Assembly: GCF_026183735.1 (NCBI RefSeq)
Contig: NZ_JAPFRE010000016.1
Coordinates: 124,001-188,000 of the forward strand
Direction of reading: 5' to 3'
Origin: Alteromonas sp. ASW11-130
GTDB lineage: Bacteria > Pseudomonadota > Gammaproteobacteria > Enterobacterales > Alteromonadaceae
DNA: 64,000 nt
Numbering within the stretch: position 1 is the first letter of the stretch; each line of letters opens with the position of its first letter. The notes beneath the pieces are model-generated. The model worked only from the letters and a program-made list of their open reading frames with translations, had not been told where the DNA came from and did no database searches. Shown here piece after piece: positions 56,243 to 64,000 of the stretch. Both the position numbers and the translations under genes were made by a program.

Positions 56243-56599
56243 ATGTCTGTAGAAACATTTGTGCCGCCAACGTCGGTTATTACACTAACCGATGCTGCGG
56301 TTAAACATTTCGAAAGTAAACTTAAAACACATCAAGATAAAATCGTCCGGCTATCTACTAAGGTAAGTGGATGCACGGGTTACGCCTACGTACTGGATCT
56401 CGCTGATTCAGCAAAGGCTGATGATGAAATATTGAGTGTTAATTCTAACTTGACCGTTGCCATTTCAAAAGATGCCTTGCCATTAGTAAAAAATACTGAA
56501 ATTGATTACGTTATGGAAGGTGTTAACGGTGTAATCAAGTACAACAATCCAAATGTAGTTGATGAATGCGGTTGTGGTGAAAGTTTTAATATAAGCTGA
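56243..56599 (+). CDS. sufA: A-type Fe-S carrier (SufA/IscA family)
   Basis: The 118-residue protein has the three cysteines of A-type carriers: Cys44 in VSGCTGYAYVL, and Cys109 and Cys111 in ECGCGESF at the C-terminus. It accepts clusters from the SufBCD scaffold and passes them on. A GGGAGG site precedes the ATG. Position after sufS rather than before sufB differs from the E. coli order. Confidence 0.94.
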   Translation: MSVETFVPPTSVITLTDAAVKHFESKLKTHQDKIVRLSTKVSGCTGYAYVLDLADSAKADDEILSVNSNLTVAISKDALPLVKNTEIDYVMEGVNGVIKYNNPNVVDECGCGESFNIS

Positions 56600-56607
56600 G
56601 TTATTCA

Positions 56608-57138
56608 ATGCAGAAAATGGTCACTACTGAGCGCGAATGTACTGCGCGCTTAGTACCAGCAGGTAATATTGTAAAGATCCCTGAGGGAGAGTTCGTCAAC
56701 ATTACCCAGGATCTCGGTGGCAATTACACCGTCACCTGGCGTGGCAATATGTATCGTATAGATGGTACGGATGCGGATGCGATAGGGCGTAAACCGCAAG
56801 TACTGAACTTTTCTGCTACCGATGATAATACCATCGACGAAAAACAGGTGTGGGAAGCGCTAGAAACCATATTTGATCCCGAAATTCCGATTAACTTAGT
56901 GTCGCTCGGTTTGATTTATAACGTGGCCATTGAGCAATCGACGAACACTGTTAACATTGACATGACACTCACTGCGCCGGGATGTGGTATGGGTCCGGTG
57001 TTGGTAGGTGATGTTGAATACCGAGTCGGGATGGTGCCTAACGTTGACAAAGTCAACGTAGAATTAGTGTTTGACCCGCCGTGGTCGCGGGATATGATGA
57101 GCGAAGAAGCTCAGCTTGAAGCGGGATTATTTTTTTAA
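56608..57138 (+). CDS. sufT: Fe-S assembly factor SufT
   Basis: The 176-residue protein has a DUF59/MIP18 domain at about residues 75-170: VWEALETIFDPEIPINLVSL, then IDMTLTAPGCGMGPVLVGDV and FDPPWSRDMMSEEAQLEAGL. An N-terminal extension (FVNITQDLGGNYTVTWRGNM) is typical of SufT. SufT supports cluster maturation or transfer when demand is high. It is encoded within the suf operon, 8 bases after sufA. Confidence 0.95.
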   Translation: MQKMVTTERECTARLVPAGNIVKIPEGEFVNITQDLGGNYTVTWRGNMYRIDGTDADAIGRKPQVLNFSATDDNTIDEKQVWEALETIFDPEIPINLVSLGLIYNVAIEQSTNTVNIDMTLTAPGCGMGPVLVGDVEYRVGMVPNVDKVNVELVFDPPWSRDMMSEEAQLEAGLFF

Positions 57139-57150
57139 AGAAGGTTACCC

Positions 57151-57564
57151 ATGCAGTTACCAAGTAGTCAGGAAATTATTGATGATTTAGCCTTCTTTGA
57201 TGATTGGGAGCAACGCTACCAATACATCATCGATTTGGGAAAAGCTCTACCCGGATTACCAGAAGAGGAACGCACAGCGGACCGCTTAGTTAAAGGCTGT
57301 CAAAGTCAGGTGTGGATGGTTGCACGAAGTAAGGATGGAAAATTACTGTTTGACGTGGACAGTGATGCGGTAATTGTACAAGGCCTTTTAGCGTTAGTTC
57401 TGGCGGCGTACAACGATAAAACGCCTGTACAGATCCTGGATTTCGATATCGACGCGTATTTTGAAGAACTGGATCTGGAACGGCATATTACCCCAACCCG
57501 TGGGAATGGTTTGCGTGCTATCGTTGCGAAAATCAACGGGTTAGCCAGAAACGCCGTTCATTAG
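57151..57564 (+). CDS. sufE: Sulfur-acceptor protein SufE
   Basis: The 137-residue protein has the sulfur-accepting Cys50 in RLVKGCQSQVWM and the SufE pattern FFDDWEQRYQYIIDLGKALP. It takes persulfide from SufS and hands it to SufB. It is the last gene of the locus, 12 bases after sufT. Confidence 0.97.
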   Translation: MQLPSSQEIIDDLAFFDDWEQRYQYIIDLGKALPGLPEEERTADRLVKGCQSQVWMVARSKDGKLLFDVDSDAVIVQGLLALVLAAYNDKTPVQILDFDIDAYFEELDLERHITPTRGNGLRAIVAKINGLARNAVH

Positions 57565-57585
57565 TAGTTGATTGCGATTCCCCTC

Positions 57586-57614
57586 TGGTCAATTGAGTAA
57601 GAATTGCCTATAAT
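57586..57614 (+). promoter_or_regulatory. Likely sigma-70 promoter of ndk
   Basis: TGGTCA (57586-57591), a 17-bp spacer and a perfect TATAAT (57609-57614) put the start about 36 bases before the ndk ATG. Confidence 0.6.
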
Positions 57615-57656
57615 TCGCGCCCAAATTTATTCGATTAGTTTACGGAGACAGAAAAG

Positions 57657-58088
57657 ATGGCTCTTGAGCGTACATTTTCTATTATTAAGCCAGATGCGGT
57701 AGCAAAAAACGTTATTGGCGCAATCTACAACCGTTTTGAATCTGCCGGTTTGCGCATTGTTGCATCTAAAATGATTCACATGAGCAAAGAACAAGCCGAA
57801 GGCTTCTACGCAGAACACAAAGAGCGTCCTTTCTTTGGTGCACTGGTTGATTTCATGACATCGGGTCCAGTCATGGTGCAGGTTCTTGAAGGTGAGAATG
57901 CGGTTGTTAAAAATCGTGAAATCATGGGCGCAACTAACCCAGCGGAAGCGGCTGCGGGTACGTTACGTGCAGATTACGCAGTATCTATTGACGAAAATGC
58001 AGTCCACGGTTCAGATGCGCCTGAATCTGCAGCACGTGAAATCGCGTATTTCTTCTCAGACGAAGAAATTTGCCCTCGCACACGTTAA
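57657..58088 (+). CDS. ndk: Nucleoside diphosphate kinase
   Basis: The 143-residue full-length protein starts [18 protein letters not shown] and has the phosphorylated histidine His117 in [12 protein letters not shown]. It balances nucleoside triphosphate pools. A GGAG site precedes the ATG. A good promoter lies upstream and a terminator downstream, so it is an independent unit. Confidence 0.98.
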   Translation: MALERTFSIIKPDAVAKNVIGAIYNRFESAGLRIVASKMIHMSKEQAEGFYAEHKERPFFGALVDFMTSGPVMVQVLEGENAVVKNREIMGATNPAEAAAGTLRADYAVSIDENAVHGSDAPESAAREIAYFFSDEEICPRTR

Positions 58089-58112
58089 TCGTCTACTGAC
58101 AGTTAACAAGGA

Positions 58113-58134
58113 AGGGAGCTGACGCTCCCTTTTT
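58113..58134 (+). terminator. Terminator after ndk
   Basis: GGGAGC (58114-58119) and GCTCCC (58124-58129) form a hairpin with loop TGAC, followed by TTTTT. It lies 25 bases after the ndk stop. Confidence 0.9.
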
Positions 58135-58191
58135 GCGTACTAGGCTTGGTAACAGGCTATTTTATTAAGTGTTATTTTTAAAGGTCAAATC

Positions 58192-59310
58192 ATGACAAAA
58201 ACAAACCTGCTAAATCTCAATCGCACAATGATGCGTGAGTTTTTTAATGAGATTGGCGAAAAGCCGTTCCGCGCCGATCAGGTGATGAAATGGATCTATC
58301 AGCAGGGGGTTAGTGACTTTGCCGAAATGAGTAACCTTAATAAAGGACTACGTGAAAAACTTGAAGAGCACTGTGAAATTGTCGCTCCGGAAATTGCATA
58401 TTTTCAAGAAGCCAGTGACGGTACAATCAAATTCGCTTTGGCCCTAGCGGGGGGGCAGGAAGTTGAATCGGTCTGGATACCAGAGAGTGATCGCGCAACA
58501 TTGTGCGTATCATCTCAGGTTGGCTGTGCACTTGAATGCACGTTCTGTTCAACAGCCCAACAAGGCTTTAACCGAAACTTAAGTGTTAGCGAAATTATTG
58601 GTCAGGTTTGGCGGGTAGCTACTCATCTGGGATTATCAAAAGACACCAGCAAGCGCCCTATTACCAACGTTGTGATGATGGGGATGGGTGAACCGTTACT
58701 CAACCTCAAAAACGTAGTCCCAGCGATGGATTTAATGTTGGATGATTTTGGCTTCGGTTTGTCCAAACGTCGGGTAACGTTAAGTACATCCGGTGTGGTG
58801 CCAGCGCTCGATAAACTTGGTGACCAAATCGATGTTGCACTCGCCATTTCTCTCCATGCTCCTAATGACGAGTTGCGTGATGAAATTGTGCCAGTAAATA
58901 AGAAGTACAACATTCAGGAGTTCTTAGCTGGAGTTCGTCGTTACTTATCTAAATCAAAGGCCAATCAGGGCAAAGTAACCGTCGAGTATGTGATGCTTTC
59001 TCACATCAATGACAGTACGGATCAAGCTCATGAGCTTGCTAAGGTATTGCAAGAAACGCCTAGCAAAATTAATCTTATTCCTTTTAATCCATATCCAGGT
59101 TCTCCTTATACCTGCTCGAGTAATTCGCGAATTGATCGTTTTGCTAAAGTGTTGATGGAATATGGGTATACTGTGGTAGTGCGTAAAACACGCGGTGACG
59201 ATATTGATGCAGCGTGTGGTCAATTAGTGGGTGATGTTGTAGATCGTACTAAAAGAATGTTAAAAAAGCAGATGAAGGGCGAAGCCATTTCGGTAAAAAT
59301 GAGCTCATAA
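58192..59310 (+). CDS. rlmN: 23S rRNA/tRNA adenine-C2 methyltransferase RlmN
   Basis: The 372-residue radical-SAM enzyme has the cluster motif [11 protein letters not shown] (Cys112, Cys116, Cys119). GMGEPLLNL and the C-terminal [13 protein letters not shown] block carry the methyl-transfer cysteine. It methylates A2503 of 23S rRNA and A37 of some tRNAs. The order ndk-rlmN-pilW-rodZ-ispG-hisS agrees with E. coli except that E. coli lacks pilW here. Confidence 0.97.
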   Translation: MTKTNLLNLNRTMMREFFNEIGEKPFRADQVMKWIYQQGVSDFAEMSNLNKGLREKLEEHCEIVAPEIAYFQEASDGTIKFALALAGGQEVESVWIPESDRATLCVSSQVGCALECTFCSTAQQGFNRNLSVSEIIGQVWRVATHLGLSKDTSKRPITNVVMMGMGEPLLNLKNVVPAMDLMLDDFGFGLSKRRVTLSTSGVVPALDKLGDQIDVALAISLHAPNDELRDEIVPVNKKYNIQEFLAGVRRYLSKSKANQGKVTVEYVMLSHINDSTDQAHELAKVLQETPSKINLIPFNPYPGSPYTCSSNSRIDRFAKVLMEYGYTVVVRKTRGDDIDAACGQLVGDVVDRTKRMLKKQMKGEAISVKMSS

Positions 59311-59332
59311 CGATAACAAGAGTGAATAGCGC

Positions 59333-60490
59333 ATGCGCAAAGTTGTTTTAGCTTTAGTCTTAATAGTAACAGGATGTGTAAGCCAAACTCAGCCAGGCGA
59401 CTATATTGGCGACGAGTTTGATCAGGAAAGAGCGGCTAAAACGCGTATTTCGCTAGGTCTGACCTATTTGAAAAATGGTAATTACTCTCAAGCGAAAGCC
59501 AATCTTGATCAAGCATTGCAATATGCTCCGAGGCTAGCGGATACGCATTACTCGCTTGCGTATTATTATCAACTGGTAGGTGAAACCCAACGCGCGGATG
59601 AATCATATTCAAATGCGCTGCAATTAGCTCCGCGTAATGCAGATATCGCAAACAGTTACGGTGCCTTTCTTTGCCAACTTAAGCGATACGAGGACGCAAA
59701 TGAATACTTCGAAAGTGCGTTGAATAATCGCCAATATGCTAACGCGGCAGAGACCTACGAAAATATGGCACTTTGTGCGCAGGAACAAGGGCGCACAGAA
59801 GCGGCTGTTGCCTATTTGCAAAGTGCTCTGAATCATCAACCTTCCCGGGCTAAAAGCCTGTTTTTACTCACTGAACTTTATATTGACAACGCGCAGTGGG
59901 CAAAAGCTAGAGCCAGCTTGCGCAAATATGAACGGGTAGCGCGGGTATCAGCTGAATCGCTATGGTTGCAGGTTAAGGTGGCAGAAGGGCTAAAAGATTA
60001 TCATACCGCAAAGGGTTATGGAGACATGCTAATGACTATGTTTCCACAAAGTGCGCAAGCGAAAGTCTATAAAGAGCAAAAGGATAACTGGGTAAGGCCC
60101 CAAATAGAAGTCACCCGTAAAAAGACCTCTTCAAAACTTAATGATTTGGTCAACGAATCTGAAACCAATCATTCAGAGGAAACACAAAGGGACGTTGCTC
60201 AATCGGAGATGAAAGAGCCTAAAACTGAAAAAGCAGTTGAAACCGAAGACACGTCTATCGAATCGGTGAGGAATCAAACGGTACCCTTACAAGATAAACC
60301 TGAAAATACACTTTCGCAAAAAAATCCGCCTTTCCATATTGTTCAGACTAAGGAAAATCTGTACCGTATTTCACTGTTGTATAATTTGAAAATGTCTACA
60401 CTTCAAAAGTGGAATCAACTCGACGATTCAGCTGTTCTCAAAACGGGCACGCGTTTATGGTTAGTTCCACCAGAACAACAACACCAATAA
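59333..60490 (+). CDS. pilW: Type IV pilus biogenesis lipoprotein PilW/PilF with LysM-like end
   Basis: The 385-residue protein has a lipoprotein signal ending LIVTGC (Cys15). Four or more TPR-like repeats follow at about residues 30-250 (SLGLTYLKNGNYSQAKANLD; DTHYSLAYYYQLVGETQRAD). A Glu/Thr-rich linker leads to a C-terminal LysM-like module from about residue 338 (FHIVQTKENLYRISLLYNLK). PilW/PilF helps the PilQ secretin assemble in the outer membrane. The LysM end, absent from minimal PilW, could anchor it to peptidoglycan. Confidence 0.88.
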   Translation: MRKVVLALVLIVTGCVSQTQPGDYIGDEFDQERAAKTRISLGLTYLKNGNYSQAKANLDQALQYAPRLADTHYSLAYYYQLVGETQRADESYSNALQLAPRNADIANSYGAFLCQLKRYEDANEYFESALNNRQYANAAETYENMALCAQEQGRTEAAVAYLQSALNHQPSRAKSLFLLTELYIDNAQWAKARASLRKYERVARVSAESLWLQVKVAEGLKDYHTAKGYGDMLMTMFPQSAQAKVYKEQKDNWVRPQIEVTRKKTSSKLNDLVNESETNHSEETQRDVAQSEMKEPKTEKAVETEDTSIESVRNQTVPLQDKPENTLSQKNPPFHIVQTKENLYRISLLYNLKMSTLQKWNQLDDSAVLKTGTRLWLVPPEQQHQ

Positions 60491-60503
60491 TTAAGTAGGG
60501 CTT

Positions 60504-61478
60504 ATGGAAATAGAAGAACAACAAGAACAAGACAAGCCATCTCGTCCCAGTCCCGGTATGATGCTTAAATCTGCACGGGAACAGCAAGGTTTGAGTCAAC
60601 AGGACATTGCTGACAAGTTGTTCATTAAACCGCAAAGCGTAGACGACATTGAGAACGATAAAGTTGATCCACGAATATCCATAACCTTTACCAAAGGTTA
60701 TGTGAAAATGTACGCTAAACATGTTGGTCTTGATGATAAAGCTGTGATCGCTGAATTTGAAAAACTACATGCAGCGCCGGCACCTCAAGCCCATTTTCAA
60801 AGTTTTTCAAAAAAAGTGAACAAACAGGCCCATGATGATCGCTGGATGATGGTAACGTACGTTATCTTGTTCCTAATTATTGCTGGTGTAGTAGGGTGGT
60901 GGTATCAGCAATCTAACGATGATTCACTGATTGAAGATGCTAATCAAACCCTGTCGGTTCCTCCTACCGACAGTGAAGAAACGTTCCAACAGATACCGAT
61001 CAATGAAGACACGTTTAATCGGCAATCTGATACTCTCCAAAATTCGACCGAGCAGAGTATTGAAGCGGCCCAAGATAATACCACACAGATTACCCAAGAC
61101 AGGTTTCCCCTGCCTGATGAAAAGGAGTCTGAAAACAGCAATGTAGACGTGGCCGATAGACAGGATAACCCTCGGCAAAACAGTGGCGTTACAGAGGATG
61201 ATAGCAAAGAATTAGCGGAACAAACGGAAACTGGAAAAACGGCATCATTAGAATTTACCTTTGGCGAGGATTGTTGGGTAAATATTAAAGATTCTACAGG
61301 GGAAGCGATAGCGTATGGGGTTAAAGACGCTGGCCGTGTTATGACAGTTAACGGTATCCCCCCATTTGATATCACATTAGGTGCTCCAGATGAGGTGAGT
61401 ATCAGGTATAATGGCGAGCCCGTAGACATTTCTTTTTATCAGAATGGTCGCACGGCCCGTATTAAGTTACCTTACTAG
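60504..61478 (+). CDS. rodZ: Cell-shape protein RodZ
   Basis: The 324-residue protein has an N-terminal helix-turn-helix ([20 protein letters not shown]), a single membrane helix near residues 113-133 ([20 protein letters not shown]), a long acidic Gln/Asn/Thr-rich periplasmic linker and a C-terminal DUF4115 domain with [20 protein letters not shown]. RodZ links MreB filaments to the elongation machinery. It lies between pilW and ispG, its normal place. Confidence 0.94.
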   Translation: MEIEEQQEQDKPSRPSPGMMLKSAREQQGLSQQDIADKLFIKPQSVDDIENDKVDPRISITFTKGYVKMYAKHVGLDDKAVIAEFEKLHAAPAPQAHFQSFSKKVNKQAHDDRWMMVTYVILFLIIAGVVGWWYQQSNDDSLIEDANQTLSVPPTDSEETFQQIPINEDTFNRQSDTLQNSTEQSIEAAQDNTTQITQDRFPLPDEKESENSNVDVADRQDNPRQNSGVTEDDSKELAEQTETGKTASLEFTFGEDCWVNIKDSTGEAIAYGVKDAGRVMTVNGIPPFDITLGAPDEVSIRYNGEPVDISFYQNGRTARIKLPY

Positions 61479-61486
61479 GAATTTTC

Positions 61487-62605
61487 ATGTTCGCAGAAAG
61501 TCCCATTAAACGTCGTCAATCGACTCGAATTTATGTTGGCAATGTACCTATTGGTGATGGTGCCCCTATCGCCGTTCAGTCCATGACCAATACCCAAACT
61601 ACTGATGTTGAAGCCACCGTCAGTCAGATTAAGCGTATTCAGGCTGTTGGTGGTGAGCTGGTCCGGGTATCAGTTCCTACTATGGATGCGGCAGAAGCTT
61701 TTAAACTTATCCGACAACAAGTTTCCATACCCGTCATTGCGGATATTCATTTTGATTACCGTATTGCCTTAAAAGTGGCTGAATACGGGGCGGACTGTCT
61801 TCGCATCAATCCAGGTAACATCGGCAATATTGAACGGGTAAGAGCTGTAGTCGATTGTGCTAAAGATAAAAAAATTCCTATCCGGATAGGGGTAAACGGG
61901 GGGTCCCTGGAGCGCGACCTACAGGAAAAATATGGCGAACCTACTCCTGAAGCATTAGTTGAATCAGCTATGCGCCATGTAGATATTCTGGATAAGTTAA
62001 ATTTCGATCAATTCAAAGTCAGTGTTAAAGCTTCAGACGTATTTTTAGCCGTAGGCGCGTACCGTCGGTTAGCCAAAGAAATTAATCAGCCCTTGCATCT
62101 TGGCATAACTGAAGCAGGGGGACTACGTGCAGGATCTGTGAAAAGTTCTGTCGGTTTGGGTATGCTGCTCGCAGAAGGAATAGGCGATACCCTACGTATC
62201 TCACTTGCAGCCGACCCGGTGGAAGAAATAAAAGTGGGTTTTGATATTTTAAAATCCCTTCGTATTCGCGCACGTGGTATCAATTTTATTGCTTGTCCCA
62301 GCTGTTCGCGACAAGAGTTCGATGTTATCGGCACGGTAAACGCGCTGGAGCAAAGGTTGGAAGATATTCTAACTCCAATGGACGTTTCCATAATTGGTTG
62401 TGTAGTTAATGGGCCTGGCGAAGCAGAAGTGTCTGATTTAGGTTTGACAGGTGCGCGAAACATGAGCGGCTTCTATTTGGACGGCAAACGTCAGCGAGAA
62501 CGTCTAGCCAATGATGATCTCGTCGACCAACTGGAAAAGCGTATTCGCGCTAAGGCCGCGCAATTAAACGAAAACAATAAAATACCCGTTGAAGTTAAAG
62601 AGTAG
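61487..62605 (+). CDS. ispG: 4-hydroxy-3-methylbut-2-enyl-diphosphate synthase (IspG/GcpE)
   Basis: The 372-residue protein has the IspG blocks [20 protein letters not shown] and [12 protein letters not shown]. The three [4Fe-4S] cysteines are in [10 protein letters not shown] and [10 protein letters not shown]. It catalyses the penultimate step of the methylerythritol isoprenoid pathway and depends on Fe-S clusters, like those made by the nearby suf locus. It follows rodZ by 8 bases. Confidence 0.98.
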   Translation: MFAESPIKRRQSTRIYVGNVPIGDGAPIAVQSMTNTQTTDVEATVSQIKRIQAVGGELVRVSVPTMDAAEAFKLIRQQVSIPVIADIHFDYRIALKVAEYGADCLRINPGNIGNIERVRAVVDCAKDKKIPIRIGVNGGSLERDLQEKYGEPTPEALVESAMRHVDILDKLNFDQFKVSVKASDVFLAVGAYRRLAKEINQPLHLGITEAGGLRAGSVKSSVGLGMLLAEGIGDTLRISLAADPVEEIKVGFDILKSLRIRARGINFIACPSCSRQEFDVIGTVNALEQRLEDILTPMDVSIIGCVVNGPGEAEVSDLGLTGARNMSGFYLDGKRQRERLANDDLVDQLEKRIRAKAAQLNENNKIPVEVKE

Positions 62606-62635
62606 AAAATTAGGTGCACTGTGGTAATGCAGTGA

Positions 62636-62664
62636 TTGTTGTTTAAACGTAAAGCCCCTATAAT
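62636..62664 (+). promoter_or_regulatory. Probable hisS promoter with -10 inside the ispG terminator loop
   Basis: TTGTTG (62636-62641), a 17-bp spacer and a perfect TATAAT (62659-62664) fit a sigma-70 promoter, with a start about 62671, 28 bases before the hisS GTG. The -10 lies in the loop of the terminator hairpin at 62651-62677. Confidence 0.6.
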
Positions 62665-62677
62665 ACGGGGCTTTTAT
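62651..62677 (+). terminator. Terminator after ispG
   Basis: AAAGCCCC (62651-62658) pairs with GGGGCTTT (62667-62674) around an 8-base loop (TATAATAC), followed by T-rich sequence (tatttg). The stem is GC-rich and perfect. Confidence 0.8.
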
Positions 62678-62698
62678 TTGTCAGTATGAGAGTGCAAG

Positions 62699-63982
62699 GT
62701 GGCTAAAACCATTCAAGCGATTCGCGGCATGAACGATTGCTTGCCGCAAATGTCAGGTGCATGGAACCGCGTCGAAGAGACAATCCGTCAGGTTGTCGCC
62801 AATTACGGTTATCAGGAGATACGCACTCCAATTGTAGAAAGCACTGACTTATTTAAACGATCTATTGGTGAAGTTACTGATATCGTTGAAAAAGAAATGT
62901 ATACCTTTGAAGATCGCAACGGTGATAGCCTGACCCTGCGACCTGAAGGTACGGCAAGTTGTGTCCGAGCGGGTAACGAGCACGGTTTGTTCTATAACCA
63001 GCAGCAACGTCTGTGGTATATGGGACCGATGTTCAGACATGAGCGGCCTCAGAAAGGTCGCTATCGACAGTTCCATCAATTTGGTGTAGAGGTCTATGGG
63101 TTAGACGGGCCAGATATTGACGTAGAAGTGATATTGCTCAGCGCCAGGTTGTGGAAAGTTTTTGGCATGTCCGAGCATGTTAAGTTGCAGATAAATTCGC
63201 TGGGCTCTAATGAAGCCCGTCAAGCATATCGCGATGCCTTGGTAGCGTTTTTAACAAAACACGAAGATAAGCTTGACGAAGATAGCCGTCGCCGTATGAC
63301 GACAAATCCATTAAGGGTTTTGGATAGCAAAAATCCCCAAGTACAATCGGTTTTAGCGGATGCGCCCTCGTTGCTTGATTGCCTTGATGTGGACTCGAAA
63401 GAACATTTTTCACAATTGTGTGAACGATTAAGCCAGGCGGGTATCCAATACGAGGTTAACCCACGCTTGGTACGCGGCCTAGATTATTATAACCGTACTG
63501 TTTTTGAGTGGGTAACTGATAGCTTGGGGGCTCAGGGGACGGTATGTGCAGGCGGTCGTTATGATGGTCTGGTTGAGCAGCTTGGTGGTAAACCCTCGCC
63601 AGCCGTAGGGTTTGCCTTGGGTCTTGAGCGATTGGTGTTATTGCTTGAAACGTTGCAAGGGAGCGCGTTCGAACACGCTGCGGCAGATGTTTATGTTTGT
63701 GCGTTAGGTCAGGAAGCGGAAGCGACCGCATTAAACCTGGCCGAATCGTTGCGAGACGAGCTACCTCAGTGCAAGTTGATGATGCATTGCGGCGGTGGAA
63801 ATATGAAAAAGCAACTTAAACGTGCTGATAAGTCGGGGGCGAAAGTAGCCTTGATTCTGGGAAGTGAGGAAATCACTAATCGTACGGCAACACTTAAACC
63901 ACTTAGATTAGAACAATCTCAACAAACCGTGGAGTTCGATAATTTGGCGGCTACAATCGCCACCCTTATCGAAGTTAAATAA
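62699..63982 (+). CDS. hisS: Histidyl-tRNA synthetase
   Basis: The 427-residue class II synthetase starts at GTG 62699 ([15 protein letters not shown] follows). It shows motif 2 ([20 protein letters not shown]), the histidine-binding [15 protein letters not shown] and motif 3 ([12 protein letters not shown]). It charges tRNA-His. Complete within the window; only 18 bases remain after its stop. E. coli yfgM-bamB-der would be expected next, beyond the edge. Confidence 0.97.
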   Translation: MAKTIQAIRGMNDCLPQMSGAWNRVEETIRQVVANYGYQEIRTPIVESTDLFKRSIGEVTDIVEKEMYTFEDRNGDSLTLRPEGTASCVRAGNEHGLFYNQQQRLWYMGPMFRHERPQKGRYRQFHQFGVEVYGLDGPDIDVEVILLSARLWKVFGMSEHVKLQINSLGSNEARQAYRDALVAFLTKHEDKLDEDSRRRMTTNPLRVLDSKNPQVQSVLADAPSLLDCLDVDSKEHFSQLCERLSQAGIQYEVNPRLVRGLDYYNRTVFEWVTDSLGAQGTVCAGGRYDGLVEQLGGKPSPAVGFALGLERLVLLLETLQGSAFEHAAADVYVCALGQEAEATALNLAESLRDELPQCKLMMHCGGGNMKKQLKRADKSGAKVALILGSEEITNRTATLKPLRLEQSQQTVEFDNLAATIATLIEVK

Positions 63983-64000
63983 TTTTATGTTATACCCCTG

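Noticed and set aside
60944-61429. 161-codon minus-strand reading frame
   Set aside because: Antisense to the low-complexity linker and C-terminal domain of rodZ, no recognisable motif.

Overview
The window looks like a chromosomal segment of a marine gammaproteobacterium of the Alteromonas/Aestuariibacter/Paraglaciecola type. The basis is the gene orders (queA-tgt-yajC-secD-secF; suhB-trmJ; iscR...suf; ndk-rlmN-pilW-rodZ-ispG-hisS), a moderate GC content, PEP-CTERM proteins and CheV. This placement is inferred from gene content and order; no database was searched. I recognised no rRNA, tRNA, CRISPR array or insertion-sequence transposase.

Region 1 (1-17.8 kb) is the end of an exopolysaccharide/PEP-CTERM locus. 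It holds a partial O-antigen-ligase-like protein, a low-molecular-weight tyrosine phosphatase, a GT4 glycosyltransferase, an ATP-grasp ligase, a polysaccharide deacetylase, a secreted protein of unknown function, an O-acyltransferase with an SGNH domain and a sulfotransferase. These are followed by a PEP-CTERM protein, a ThiF/E1-like adenylyltransferase, a TviB-like nucleotide-sugar dehydrogenase, a nucleotide-sugar epimerase, an exosortase-associated N-acyl amino acid synthase-like protein, a GT2 glycosyltransferase and a second protein with a PEP-CTERM-like tail. The exosortase itself is not in the window and probably lies beyond the left edge.

Region 2 (17.8-25.6 kb) is metabolic and sensory: malate synthase G, a LysR regulator and isocitrate lyase (glyoxylate bypass), then CheV and an alkaline phosphatase.

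Region 3 (25.6-32.1 kb, minus strand) is an expanded version of the poorly understood yjfIJKLMC operon of enterobacteria: DUF2170, PspA/IM30 family, an inserted TVGYGD potassium-channel-like protein with a TrkA-N domain, DUF2491, DUF350, a YgiB-type lipoprotein, a glutathionylspermidine-synthase-like ATP-grasp enzyme, a rhomboid protease and a polytopic membrane protein. Two hairpins sit between the PspA-like gene and the channel. This is the best candidate for an under-described system in the window.

Region 4 (32.2-40.6 kb) is core: a small DUF6471-like protein, queA, tgt, yajC, secD, secF, suhB, trmJ and cysE.

Region 5 (40.6-49.6 kb) separates suhB-trmJ-cysE from iscR, which lie close together in E. 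coli (suhB-trmJ-iscR). It has accessory character: a PLP decarboxylase, a TVP38 membrane protein, a cold-shock protein, yceH, a DUF418 membrane protein, a two-copy array of paired inverted palindromes with compensatory base changes (47.2-47.6 kb), an unknown 114-residue protein and a GIY-YIG nuclease-like protein.

Region 6 (49.6-64 kb) is core: a hybrid iscR-iscS-sufBCDS-sufA-sufT-sufE iron-sulfur cluster assembly locus with two IscR type-1-like sites, then ndk, rlmN, pilW, rodZ, ispG and hisS.
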